Origin: Verrucomicrobiota bacterium
GTDB lineage: Bacteria; Verrucomicrobiota; Verrucomicrobiia; Limisphaerales; UBA1319
Reading direction: 5' to 3'
NCBI GenBank assembly: GCA_022709905.1
Contig: JAKLHY010000001.1
Location: 1-64,000 of the forward strand
Length of the DNA stretch: 64,000 bases
The first letter of the stretch is position 1. Each line of letters opens with the position of its first letter. Made by a program: the position numbers and the translations under genes. The notes below the pieces were generated by a model that worked only from the letters and a program-made list of their open reading frames with translations, was not told where the DNA came from and searched no databases. Shown piece by piece: positions 1 to 9,159 of the stretch.

Positions 1-158
1 AAAAACCAAACAGAAAAAGTAAATGACCATCACCCCTTGGCGAGTATCATGCCACGCCAGGGTTTTTCAGCGGAATCAAATATATAGACTCGACCCCATT
101 GTTTTATCCGCGAGCTGCGCGCACGCTGCGGGGTGGTTTTCACGAAGGGGTCATTTCA

Positions 159-2453
159 TTACCTTGGCTGCCATCGCGGCACCCACCGGGCGATTGGGTC
201 CCTCACTGACGCTGCATCGCCGGGGCCCTTCACCGGCACGTAGGCAACGCGCATCACCAGTTGATAGCGTTGGCCTGTGCGCGGTTTCTCGATGAACCAT
301 TGAAAGTCCCAGGCCGGACAGCCGCTGCCCCCGCCAGAGGGCGATTGCGTTAGGCGCACAATGTCTTGAGCGCGGAACATCTGGACGAACGCCATGCCCC
401 GACACACGCCGAAATACCACGGCTCGACATAACGCAGGCGGGAAAAGCCAAATGGCAATTCGAGTGGGAACGTGGAGTCATGCGCGAACTCGCGCTGGTC
501 ATCCTGCGAGCGGTGCGTCGCCCAGGTGCCATGCGCTGGCGTTACGCCTCGCAGCCATCCGGCTTGGGCCTGAGCACCCTCGGCGAACCCGCGGAAATGG
601 ATATCGAGCGATTCGGGTTGGTCGATGTAGCTGGCCCAGAACAGGCCCATATAGCTGTTTGTGAACGTATCGCGGCGCGGCACGCACTCGAAGGTCAACT
701 CAACAACGCCGTCGTCCAGCAGCTCATAGCGCATGCAGCTTTCAAGACCCCAGTACGGCGTGGGCGCCTGGTAAAGTTCGGCGGTGTGATCGTTCAGGAC
801 ACGCAATTCCATCGGCGCGTGACGAGGCTCGAAGAGCACCTCCCGGGGTTTCAAGGTGCCGTCGTGGATGTGCTCGAAATTTAAACCCGCATAGGCAGGC
901 ACGAACAGGTTACGGGGTTGTTGGACGTGCCGCAAAGAGGCGATGCCGTGGTAGCCAGCACGGTGACCAGGCAACACGGCGTCGTCCACCGCGCGGTTGT
1001 CCACCACAACGACTTCGAGGCCGCTGTGTTTGAGCAGAACATACGGCTTGTCCGGCACCGTGTAGCGCACGCTCGCGTTCGCCAGCGACGTCACCGGCAC
1101 GGCTCCGGCAGCCGAAGGATCGCCGGCTTCGAATTCCCACGCGCCGACATCCGGGCGTTGCGCGCGCGATCGCCGGCGGATATCCTCGGTGACGTCCGGC
1201 AGAGGAACCGCCTGATCGATGGCTCGGGTGGCAGCGGACGTCAATGCCAGGTTGCCCGATGCGGGATCGACGCAGGAACGGTCCAACCGGCCGGTGAGAT
1301 TGTGGCTGAGGTCCGCTTCGCCGCCTTCGAGCAGAATCTCGCCATGCACGAGGTTGTTTACCACCTCCGTGTGCGCCGTCCCTGTGCCGATGCGGATGCC
1401 GCGACGCCAGTTTTGTTCCGGTCGCCAGATGGTGTTGTGCTGGACCTTAATGCGGTCGGCATACCACAGTTCGATCCCGCAATCCGGTCCGCCCGCGATG
1501 AAGTTGTTGCGGATGATGCCGTCGGCGACATAGACGAGGGGTTCGCCGGAGAGGTTGGCCGTGGATTGACCGGGATTGCCGAAGGCTACGCCCCGGTCGC
1601 AGTCCAGGATGTAATTCCGCTCCACCACCACGCCTCGGGAGCGGACCCAGATGAAGATCGCCGCGCACCCACCGCCGTTGCGTCCTCGGATGTTTCGAAA
1701 GAGGTTGTCACTGAAGGTCCAATCGTCGAGCGCCATCATGTCAATGGCGGCAATGTAATCGCCGCCAAAGAGCCAGTCGGCGGGTGGAACCCGGGTGTTC
1801 TCGAACACGCAGAACCGGACCGACCCCTTCACCGCGCGAACATTCGGGTCCTGTGCGGCCGAGCCTTTGATCGCGCGCACGCCGATATCCCGGAACCGGC
1901 AGTTGTAAATGTGGATGTCTTTAGGGGCGTTCTCGGCTTGGACTTTGATCCCATACGAACGGCAGTCTGTAAACGAGAGGTTGGCGATGGTGACCCCTTC
2001 GCAGTGGGCAATGTGGAGAATGTCATCGCCCCCGGCCTGGCTATCCCACCCCTTTCCGCTCAGAATAGTCCTGGCCGGATCTCCGGAGGCGCTTCGAAGC
2101 ATGATGTTCTTCTTCTGTTGAAGAACCAGGACCCTCGGAAGCCGGTAATGACCCTCGGCCAAAAGGATCGTTCCATCCTGCTGAACGCGGTCCACCGCCG
2201 CGAGCAATTCCTCCACGGTGGAGACGCGAATCACGGTTCCCGTGGACGGCGGCAGAACTGGAGCCTTGGGAAACCACTCTGGAATCCATGAGCTGGCTGG
2301 GGCCGGAGACACTGCCTCGTCAGCACAGGCGGCCGTTGTTTCACCACCTCGTTCGGCACCCTGGGCGCTAATCCCGGCGGATTGGGGCATTAGTCCTGCG
2401 CACAGTAACGCGGCCAGAATGATCGCCGGTTGCTTCATTGGATAAGGCTTCAT
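159..2453 (-). CDS. Secreted right-handed parallel beta-helix protein (pectate lyase-like fold)
   Basis: A 764-residue protein with a signal peptide (hydrophobic run IILAALLCAGLMPQSAG just after the start). The reading frame is open upstream to 2612, but the ATG at 2453 or 2438 is chosen because it puts the signal peptide at the N-terminus; neither has a good ribosome binding site. Residues about 70-390 carry a beta-helix pattern of repeated short hydrophobic strands with N/D turns (for example GVTIANLSFTDCRSYGIKV, IHIYNCRFRDIGVRAIKGS, GIIRNNFIAGG), as in pectate lyase, chondroitinase B and mannuronan epimerase families. The C-terminal half is a separate all-beta region that I do not recognise. 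It probably acts on plant or algal glycans outside the cytoplasm. Substrate cannot be read from sequence. It lies alone on the minus strand beside glycosidases. Confidence 0.8.
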   Translation of the reverse strand: MKPYPMKQPAIILAALLCAGLMPQSAGISAQGAERGGETTAACADEAVSPAPASSWIPEWFPKAPVLPPSTGTVIRVSTVEELLAAVDRVQQDGTILLAEGHYRLPRVLVLQQKKNIMLRSASGDPARTILSGKGWDSQAGGDDILHIAHCEGVTIANLSFTDCRSYGIKVQAENAPKDIHIYNCRFRDIGVRAIKGSAAQDPNVRAVKGSVRFCVFENTRVPPADWLFGGDYIAAIDMMALDDWTFSDNLFRNIRGRNGGGCAAIFIWVRSRGVVVERNYILDCDRGVAFGNPGQSTANLSGEPLVYVADGIIRNNFIAGGPDCGIELWYADRIKVQHNTIWRPEQNWRRGIRIGTGTAHTEVVNNLVHGEILLEGGEADLSHNLTGRLDRSCVDPASGNLALTSAATRAIDQAVPLPDVTEDIRRRSRAQRPDVGAWEFEAGDPSAAGAVPVTSLANASVRYTVPDKPYVLLKHSGLEVVVVDNRAVDDAVLPGHRAGYHGIASLRHVQQPRNLFVPAYAGLNFEHIHDGTLKPREVLFEPRHAPMELRVLNDHTAELYQAPTPYWGLESCMRYELLDDGVVELTFECVPRRDTFTNSYMGLFWASYIDQPESLDIHFRGFAEGAQAQAGWLRGVTPAHGTWATHRSQDDQREFAHDSTFPLELPFGFSRLRYVEPWYFGVCRGMAFVQMFRAQDIVRLTQSPSGGGSGCPAWDFQWFIEKPRTGQRYQLVMRVAYVPVKGPGDAASVRDPIARWVPRWQPR

Positions 2454-2621
2454 AACTGCATTTAGCCAACTTGGTGTGAGCTTCGCATACGTGGCCCAAT
2501 CTGTGAAGCGGCAAGAATGTGAACCGCTCCGGGAATAGTATTCGAGTGCGCGAATTGACAGCGCATGAAAGTGATTTGTCGTGCACGACCAGACGTGGAG
2601 CCACCCCGCCAAATCTCGATC

Positions 2622-2936
2622 ATGTCAATGGTCCTTTTCTGGGCGGTCTGCACTTTGCCAGCCGTTGCCGTGCAAACGCATTCGTTGGTGGAAAGACACA
2701 CTCCGCTTCGACCGACCCCGATGTCAACGCGCTGGCTTGCGAGTGGTTCATTTATTGCGAGGCCGGGACTTGTCGCGACGATCTCACGCTGCGTGCGACC
2801 AGCGGCTTTACGACCTCCGCTTCGAAGGGATCACATTCTCTCACACGGAGTGGCAACCGCCATCCGACTATGCCTCCTCGCTCCAGGCGGGAGTCGAAAT
2901 GCCCGGGGCGCTCTTCTTCGATTACACCGAACGCTG
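2622..2936 (+). pseudogene. Remnant of a second secreted beta-helix protein
   Basis: Reading frames here carry a plausible signal peptide start (MSMVLFWAVCTLPAVAV, from 2622) and, in a different frame at about 2806-2936, a segment LYDLRFEGITFSHTEWQPP followed by DYASSLQAGVEMPGALFF that resembles the first turns of verrucomicrobial/planctomycete right-handed beta-helix enzymes. The two parts are in different frames and the protein stops being recognisable at 2936, so this is read as the frameshifted 5' end of a lost gene. Identification rests on recalled family style, not on a search. Confidence 0.45.
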
Positions 2937-3231
2937 TGGCATGGGGGGGATTCGAACTCACATGCCGGCGGGACCTCATCGATTATCGGGAGGGATACGC
3001 TATTGGACCTTCCGGAATCGACAACAGTGGGACCAACCATTAAGCCACCAATTACAGGACCGGAAGGTGTCACTGATGGAAAACTGATTTGCGTGCAAAT
3101 ACGGGCCAGCCAGGGCAGAATGGGACTCATACTGAAGCGATAGCCTTGATCATGAAACAGCGTCACGCATGTCCAATATCAGACACCAGAAGCCGTTTTC
3201 GCTGGATCCAAAACCATAAACACAACCATCC
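2937..3231. other. Gene-free stretch with a tRNA 3'-end-like scrap
   Basis: No coding region is supported here. Directly at the point where the beta-helix remnant stops, the minus strand of 2937-2959 reads GAGTTCGAATC, a C run and ATGCCA, which has the look of the T-loop and 3' end of a tRNA. The expected 5' acceptor strand and a paired T-stem are missing, so no tRNA is called. The rest, up to the fucosidase start, shows nothing. Confidence 0.3.
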
Positions 3232-5508
3232 ATGAAAGCTAGATTCGACAATTCAATATTCTTCCTTGCCGTTGTCTGCGTTTATTTGACGCCTGCTGTC
3301 TTGGCGCAGAACGCAGCACCAGCCGATCGGAATGCGGTAAACACGGCCGCGCGCCCCGGAGATATGATGGCTGACTCGCCTGTGGTTTTTCCGAAGGAAG
3401 GAGCTATTCCTGCCAAGTATCCACCGGATGTGAAGGAACGGAGCGAGCCGGTTGAGAAAGATTACTACCTTTTCAGCTCGCCCTGCCGATCGCTGGTCCA
3501 GATTGAGAAGATTCAAGCAGAGATGCCGCCAGGTAACTTCACGCTTCCAACCTCCGATTGGAAGAACCTCGGGCGGACGCGTCGCATTCTAACTGAAGGC
3601 GGTCAACTCCGGCTGATGGCGGTGGGCGACAGTATTGTGAACGACACCATGCGATCGGGCTGGGTTGCGAAACTGCAAGAAGCCTATCCCCAAGCATCCA
3701 TCCAGGCGATGGTGTATGTGCGAGGCGGTGGCGGCTGCCAGCACTTCAAAGAAGAAGGAAGGGTGGGGAAATACATCCTTCCGCAAAAACCTAATCTTGT
3801 CTTCATTGGTGGTATCAGCCAGAAAGACATCAGCAGCATCCGCGAGGTCATCCATCAGCTGCGCGCTGGTCTGCCTGAAGTGGAAATCCTGTTGGCTACT
3901 GGGACCTTTGGAACGGCTGATCCTCGTGACGTCTCGGCCCTGGGCAATGCCTCGCATTCCGGAACGGGGGCATACGGACGCGCGCTTCGAGAACTGGCTA
4001 AAGAGGAGCGATGCGCCTATCTTGATATGACCACTCCCTGGGCGCAATACATTCGGTCGTCCAATCTCCACCCGCATCGGTTCTATCGAGACGTCGTCCA
4101 TGCCAACGAGTACGGCGAACAAATCCTGGGGAAAATCATGATGGCATTCTGGGACCCGCCCGAATCCTGGCTTGCTCAGGGCATGGAATGGTTTCAGGAC
4201 CAGAAGTTCGGTTTCATGATGCACTGGGCCCCTTACAGCCAATGGGGCTGCATTGAATCCTGGCCCTTGGTGGAAGAGGATAAATTCGGACGGCCCGACG
4301 ACTTGGAGGCATGGACCGGGCGCGGCAAGGATATGGCCCGATTCACCCGCGACTACTGGGCCCTGCCGAAAACCTTCAATCCGCAGAAGTTCGATCCCCG
4401 GAAATGGGCGAAGACAGCCAGGGATGCCGGCATGAAATACGTAGTCTTCACCACCAAACACCACGATGGCTTCAGCATGTATGACACTAAGCTAAGCGAT
4501 TACCGCATCACGGCTCCAAACGTTCCGTTCCACACGAACGCGCGATCGAATGTGGTGCGAGAGGTCTTCAACGCATTTCGCAAGGAAAAGTTCGGCATTG
4601 GAGCCTATTTCTCCAAGGCGGACTGGCATTGCCCCGATTTCTGGGATCCCTCGATGCCGGCGCGCACTCGAAATCCGAACTACGACACCCTCGCACAGCC
4701 CGAGAAATGGCGGCGTTTTGTGGAGTTCACCCATGGCCAAATCCGTGAACTCATGACCGGCTACGGTTCCATTGATATCCTGTGGCTCGACGCCGGCCAG
4801 GTGCGGCCACCGCAGCAAGACATCCAAATGGACCGTTTGGTCGCCATGGCCCGTGGATACCAGCCGCATCTCATCGTGGTCGATCGCACGGTCGGCGGTC
4901 GTTATGAAAACTACCGCACCCCGGAGCAGGAAGTGCCGGAGAAGCCGCTCCCTTACGTCTGGGAAACCTGCATGACCATGGGCGACCAATGGTCGTTCAA
5001 GCCCAACGACCGCTATAAGTCAACCCACCGCCTTGTTCAGTTGCTCGTGGACATCGTGGGCAAGGGGGGCAATTTCCTGCTCAACGTGGGTCCCCAGCCC
5101 GATGGCCAGCTCCCTGCTGCTGCGGTGGAGCGTATGAAAGAAATTGGCGCCTGGATGAAGGTGAACGGTGAAGCGATTTATGGCACACGCCCTATCGCGC
5201 CTTACAAGGAAGGTCAGATTGTGTTCACCCGCAAAGGCCCCACCATCCATGCGATCTACCTGGCCGGTAACGAGAATAGCGGACTCCCCGATCGGATAAC
5301 ACTGACTGCATTGCATCCATCGCCGGGGTCCAAAATGCGGCTGCTGGGAGTTAAAGAGCCTCTTGCCTGGTCAGCAAATGGACGGGGCCAGGTCACCATC
5401 GAAATACCGGCTTCCGTTCGACAATCACCACCCTGTCGGTATGCCTTTGTATTCCAGTTCGAAAAAGCGCCAGGAACGCACGATTTTTCCTCCTGGCCGC
5501 CTGGATGA
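3232..5508 (+). CDS. Secreted SGNH-hydrolase / GH29 alpha-L-fucosidase fusion
   Basis: A 758-residue protein with a signal peptide (FFLAVVCVYLTPAVLAQ). Residues about 125-305 form an SGNH/GDSL esterase-like domain: GDS with Ser134, and a late DVVH motif giving Asp287 and His290 of the usual triad. Residues about 312-690 form a GH29 domain: MEWFQDQKFGFMMHW, FTTKHHDGFSMY, and DILWLDAG with Asp520 as the likely nucleophile, then GNFLLNVGPQPDG. A short beta domain follows. GH29 enzymes release alpha-L-fucose with retention; the esterase half suggests removal of acyl groups from the same fucosylated glycan. There is no visible ribosome binding site. The general acid was not assigned. Its last codons overlap a broken gene by ATGA. 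Confidence 0.9.
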   Translation: MKARFDNSIFFLAVVCVYLTPAVLAQNAAPADRNAVNTAARPGDMMADSPVVFPKEGAIPAKYPPDVKERSEPVEKDYYLFSSPCRSLVQIEKIQAEMPPGNFTLPTSDWKNLGRTRRILTEGGQLRLMAVGDSIVNDTMRSGWVAKLQEAYPQASIQAMVYVRGGGGCQHFKEEGRVGKYILPQKPNLVFIGGISQKDISSIREVIHQLRAGLPEVEILLATGTFGTADPRDVSALGNASHSGTGAYGRALRELAKEERCAYLDMTTPWAQYIRSSNLHPHRFYRDVVHANEYGEQILGKIMMAFWDPPESWLAQGMEWFQDQKFGFMMHWAPYSQWGCIESWPLVEEDKFGRPDDLEAWTGRGKDMARFTRDYWALPKTFNPQKFDPRKWAKTARDAGMKYVVFTTKHHDGFSMYDTKLSDYRITAPNVPFHTNARSNVVREVFNAFRKEKFGIGAYFSKADWHCPDFWDPSMPARTRNPNYDTLAQPEKWRRFVEFTHGQIRELMTGYGSIDILWLDAGQVRPPQQDIQMDRLVAMARGYQPHLIVVDRTVGGRYENYRTPEQEVPEKPLPYVWETCMTMGDQWSFKPNDRYKSTHRLVQLLVDIVGKGGNFLLNVGPQPDGQLPAAAVERMKEIGAWMKVNGEAIYGTRPIAPYKEGQIVFTRKGPTIHAIYLAGNENSGLPDRITLTALHPSPGSKMRLLGVKEPLAWSANGRGQVTIEIPASVRQSPPCRYAFVFQFEKAPGTHDFSSWPPG

Positions 5509-5745
5509 CGATGGCGTTCGCCTGCTCAGCCAGAGGGTTCAGTCAGCCCGATCCCGCGCGCTATCCGGAATTGTTTTGCTGGACCGACATACGCCGGAGA
5601 ATACCTCAAACAACTCAGGCCCGACATTCTCGTTGGCGGACTAGCGTCGTTCTGCCTCGGTGCGGTGTTGAATTCAGACCTCGATTTCCGGCACGACCCG
5701 AACGGTCCGAATCACGGCGCGGGTACCGGCAGGCATTTTGGGTAA
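5505..5745 (+). pseudogene. Fragment of a metallo-beta-lactamase-fold hydrolase
   Basis: Starts with ATGA overlap on the fucosidase stop, so it was probably its operon partner. Frame A (5505-5589) reads FSQPDPARYPELFCWTDT, like the N-terminus of MBL-fold proteins where a WTDT-C-N segment leads the first strand. Frame B (5590-5745) reads YAGEYLKQLRPDILVGG and then ends at a TAA, like a later helix and strand of the same fold. The HxHxDH metal-binding segment between them is missing, so an internal deletion with frame change has destroyed the gene. The family call is moderate to weak. Confidence 0.4.
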
Positions 5746-6054
5746 ACTGGCTGAATACACTCCAATGCTCATTCGTCGGGACATCATGCACATTTTGCGT
5801 TATGCACAAGGTAACCAGTTTGCCCTGGGATTTTTCGATCCTTTCAAGCATAACGCTCCGGTGTGACAATACGCGCTAACACCCGGCAGCCATGGTTTTC
5901 AGTTCGCGACTGTTCATCTTCAATTTTCTGCAAGCCTTTGAGTAGGCATTCTCGATGAAAACGCATGCTTGTGCAAAGGGCGACAGAGTTCATCATACCA
6001 ATCATGACCGTACCTGGCCGAGTGGCCCTAGTGAACGGTCAGCCACCGAACACC
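5746..6054. other. Intergenic stretch without recognisable gene
   Basis: About 310 bases between the MBL remnant and the serine hydrolase. Short open frames on both strands look like chance. I see no clear terminator or promoter; the frame of the hydrolase is open upstream to 5965 but adds no signal-peptide-like sequence. Confidence 0.5.
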
Positions 6055-7176
6055 ATGAGAACACCTCTGCTTACTTTGATTTGTTTGTTGATCGCCGGCA
6101 TGCTGGCAGCAGCGCCTGCGCGCATTTTCCCGGGCGCCACGTGGGAGGAAGCCACGCCTGAGTCGCAGGGGGTGGGTGCGAAGAAGTTCGAAGCCGCGAT
6201 CCGCCAACTCGCCGCCGCCGTCGGCAGCAATGGCGTGCAGGAATTGATCGTTATTCGCCACGGGCGGATGATTTGGAAAGGCGACGCCATTGACCGTCGC
6301 CATGGCGTCTGGTCGGCAACGAAATCGTTCACGAGCACGGTGCTGGGCCTGCTGATCGAGGATGGCAAATGCACGCTCGATACACGGGTGGCCGATGTCC
6401 TGCCCGAACTGAAAACGCATTACCCTCAGGCAACCCTGCGGCATTTCACCACCATGACCAGTGGGTATCGCGCGGTGGGGGATGAGACCACCGGCAGCTA
6501 CAAGCACGGTCCGAGTGGCACGCCGTTTCAGCCGAATCCAATACCGTTATTCACACCGCCCGGTTCGCAATACGCCTACTGGGATTCGGCGATGAACACG
6601 TTGGGGCTGGCACTCACGAAAATCGCCGGTGAGCCCATCGAAAACCTGTTTCGCCGCCGTATCGCGGAGCCTGTCGGCATGAAGGACTGGGATTGGGGCG
6701 ACTACGCCACCGAGGACGGTGTGATCGTCAACGGCGGCTCCGGTAACGGCAACAAACACATCTTCATCACCGCGCGCGAGATGGCGCGTTTCGGATTGTT
6801 GTTTCTGAACCGGGGCCATTGGAATGATCGCCAACTCATCAACGCGAAATGGGTCGCCGAGGCCACGCGCGTTCAGGTTCCCGCCTCGATGCCTTGGGCG
6901 CATCCGGAGAGCGACATCGACGGACGCGGCGTCTATGGCTTCAATTGGTGGCGCAACGGAGTGAAGCCCGACGGCACACGCAAGTTTCCTGCCGCACCCG
7001 AGGGGATGTTCTGGGCGTCCGGCCATAATAACAACAAGTGCTTCGTTATTCCGGAATGGGACATGGTCATCGTCCGCCTCGGACTGGACGGGCAGGCGAA
7101 GGATGAAGTGTGGAGCGAGTTCTTCCGCGGACTTCGCGAAGCGGTTTCGGTTGATCCTCAAGCTCAACTCAAATAG
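6055..7176 (+). CDS. Secreted serine hydrolase, class C beta-lactamase / esterase family
   Basis: A 373-residue protein. The ATG at 6055 gives a clean signal peptide (MRTPLLTLICLLIAGMLAAAPA). The SxxK motif is SATK at Ser87-Lys90, in WSATKSFTS, typical of PF00144. The second motif is YWDS within YAYWDSAMNTLG, and SGHNNNKCFVI stands near the C-terminus where HxG/KTG is expected. The family includes beta-lactamases, D,D-peptidases and acyl esterases; in saccharolytic Verrucomicrobia it commonly accompanies glycosidases, so an esterase acting on decorated sugars is a reasonable inference. It is intact, unlike most of its neighbours. Confidence 0.85.
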   Translation: MRTPLLTLICLLIAGMLAAAPARIFPGATWEEATPESQGVGAKKFEAAIRQLAAAVGSNGVQELIVIRHGRMIWKGDAIDRRHGVWSATKSFTSTVLGLLIEDGKCTLDTRVADVLPELKTHYPQATLRHFTTMTSGYRAVGDETTGSYKHGPSGTPFQPNPIPLFTPPGSQYAYWDSAMNTLGLALTKIAGEPIENLFRRRIAEPVGMKDWDWGDYATEDGVIVNGGSGNGNKHIFITAREMARFGLLFLNRGHWNDRQLINAKWVAEATRVQVPASMPWAHPESDIDGRGVYGFNWWRNGVKPDGTRKFPAAPEGMFWASGHNNNKCFVIPEWDMVIVRLGLDGQAKDEVWSEFFRGLREAVSVDPQAQLK

Positions 7177-7301
7177 AGGTTCCAACTCTTTTGCCAAATG
7201 AAACAAGGCCACAGCTGATCCCACGTGGGTCTCGCGGGAGGAAGAGCGGGACGGTTTTCGCGCCGATCCCACCACCCACGGCCTTGAAAAGCGTATACAC
7301 A

Positions 7302-8732
7302 ATGAAAACAATCATTAGAAAATTCCTGCTTCATTCGCTCCTCATTCTTTGCGGCCCATCCCTCCTGTCGGCGGACGCGCCCCCCGTGTTTCCGCTCAAG
7401 CTCAGCGAGAACCGCCGACACCTCGTCGACCAACGTGGCGTGCCGTTTCTCTACCAGGCGGACACGGCATGGATTATTTTTCTAAAACTTACTGAAGTCG
7501 AGGCGAAGGAGTATATCGCGCGCCGAAAGGAACAGGGTTTCACCGCGCTGCAGGTCATGCTGACCGGCTTTCTCGGCATGACGAACCGCGCCGGGGAACT
7601 GCCCTTTGCCGGCATCCCGCCGGAACAGGATTTCACTCAGCCCAACGAGAGGTTTTTCGCGCACGTGGACCGTGTCGTCGGTGAAGCCCAGCAACAGGGC
7701 ATGCTGCTTGCTATTGCGCCCGCGTGGTCGGGTTGTTGCGGCGAGGGTTGGGCGGGAAAGGAAAAGGACGGGTCGCCCAAGCCAATGAACAAAAACCGAG
7801 CGGAGAAGTCACTCGACTTGGGGCGCTGGCTCGGCCAGCGCTACGGCAAGTTCAACAACGTGATGTGGATCCTGGGCGGCGACATCGACCCGGACAATGC
7901 CCGCGCCGAAATCGGCGCTCTCGGGCTCGGTTTGAAGGATACCGCCCCCCGGCAGCTCATTACCTATCATGCCTCCTCGTCCCATTCGAGCACCGACGTT
8001 TGGCCCGCCGACGAACGCTGGCTCGACGTGTCCATGGTCTATACCTATTTCCGAGGCTTTAACAAGGCCTGGAACAAGAACCAGCCGGACGTCTATGAAG
8101 TGAGCCACGCCGAGTTCGAGAAGATTCCGGTTCGCCCGTTCTTCCTTGGCGAATCCACCTATGAGGGGGAACACGACGCGTGGGGCAGCGCGTTGCAAGC
8201 GCGCAAGCAAGCCTATTGGTGCGTGCTGGCCGGCGGCTGTGGTCACGCCTATGGCTCGCCCAACTGGAACTTTCCCAATAACTGGCGCGAAATCCTGGAA
8301 CTGCCCGGCGCCATCAGTCTGCGCCATCTGCGCTCACTCCTGGAATCACGCCCTTGGTGGAAACTGCTGCCCGACGCGCGGAACGTTGTTACGGTCGAGG
8401 GCCGTGGCACGTTCGCCACCAACGACTACGCTGTTACCGCGCTGGCTAACGATGGTTCTTTCGCCCTCAGCTATCTGCCGACCCGGCGCACACTGACGAT
8501 CGATTTGGCCAAGCTTTCCGGTGAACGCATCGTTGCTTCATGGTTCAATCCACGCACCGGTGAGGCCACACGCCTGGGCGAGTTCACCGGCAAGATTCGG
8601 CGGGACTTCGATCCGCCCTCGAACGGTGACTGGGTGCTTGCGCTGGATAACGCCTCTCAGAAATTCCCTGCCCCCGGTTTGACCAAGGGTACTAATGGTT
8701 CTGTCCGCCACCATGGTCTCCCACCTCTATGA
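7302..8732 (+). CDS. Secreted DUF4038 glycoside hydrolase (GH140/apiosidase-like)
   Basis: A 476-residue protein; the ATG at 7302 starts a signal peptide (FLLHSLLILCGPSLLSA), and upstream in-frame codons to 7191 look non-coding. Residues about 27-370 match the DUF4038 TIM barrel: FLYQADTAWIIF, then YIARRKEQGFTALQVM; NVMWILGGDID with Asp194 and FFLGESTYEGEHD with Glu284 are the probable catalytic acids. Residues about 380-465 form the small beta domain that follows DUF4038 (Collagen_bind_2 type). Known members release apiose or related sugars from pectic side chains; the substrate here is unknown. It overlaps the next start by ATGA (8729). Confidence 0.82.
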   Translation: MKTIIRKFLLHSLLILCGPSLLSADAPPVFPLKLSENRRHLVDQRGVPFLYQADTAWIIFLKLTEVEAKEYIARRKEQGFTALQVMLTGFLGMTNRAGELPFAGIPPEQDFTQPNERFFAHVDRVVGEAQQQGMLLAIAPAWSGCCGEGWAGKEKDGSPKPMNKNRAEKSLDLGRWLGQRYGKFNNVMWILGGDIDPDNARAEIGALGLGLKDTAPRQLITYHASSSHSSTDVWPADERWLDVSMVYTYFRGFNKAWNKNQPDVYEVSHAEFEKIPVRPFFLGESTYEGEHDAWGSALQARKQAYWCVLAGGCGHAYGSPNWNFPNNWREILELPGAISLRHLRSLLESRPWWKLLPDARNVVTVEGRGTFATNDYAVTALANDGSFALSYLPTRRTLTIDLAKLSGERIVASWFNPRTGEATRLGEFTGKIRRDFDPPSNGDWVLALDNASQKFPAPGLTKGTNGSVRHHGLPPL

Positions 8733-9158
8733 AAACGGCCGCTACCTTATCGTTGTTGCTTTGCTGGATGGCTGGGCTGGACCGGGCTCAGGCAGCCACT
8801 CCTGAATCCGCAACCACGAGCTCCTCTGTCCAGGATACGGCGACGATACCAGCGCGTGATCCGGCGTTCACGCTCCGCATCGCCACGGTGCAGGCGGGCC
8901 GGGCTCATTACGCCCAGGGGAATCCCGGTCTCGAGACCAACTTCAACGCGCTAGCCTCACAGGCCCGCGCCGCGGCAAAGGAACATCCCGACCTCATCGT
9001 ATTCCCTGAATACGCCATCTCCGGCTGGCCTTATCCGGCCGAAGCCGTGATCAATGGTTTGGCCGAAGCTGTTCCCGGCGATGGCCCCTGGTTCAAACGC
9101 TATTATACGCTGGCCCGTGAACTGCGCACACCGCTGGTGGGCTGGCTGGTCGAGACGA
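8729..9158 (+). pseudogene. N-terminal part of a secreted nitrilase-family amidohydrolase
   Basis: Translationally coupled to the DUF4038 gene by ATGA. It has a signal peptide (MKTAATLSLLLCWMAGLDRAQA) and then the start of a carbon-nitrogen hydrolase: LRIATVQ, helix FNALASQARAAAKEHP, and IVFPEYAISG with the catalytic Glu at residue 94. After VGWLVETN (about residue 143) the frame runs into unrelated sequence and stops at 9250. The catalytic Lys and Cys regions are absent, so this is a truncated gene joined to another. Confidence 0.75.
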
Positions 9159-9159
9159 A

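Noticed and set aside
1..158. Gene or repeat at the left edge
   Set aside because: Only short frames are present, and nothing could be linked to a family; the single GGGGTC/GACCCC motifs are too little evidence.
918..2291. Long plus-strand open frame of 457 codons
   Set aside because: It lies entirely antisense to the beta-helix gene in a G/C-rich region, lacks domain-like patterns and is rich in Arg, His, Val and Asp as expected of a shadow frame.
2937..3040. Possible tRNA gene on the minus strand
   Set aside because: T-loop and 3'-end-like bases are present, but the T-stem does not pair, and no acceptor 5' strand, D-arm or anticodon arm could be placed.
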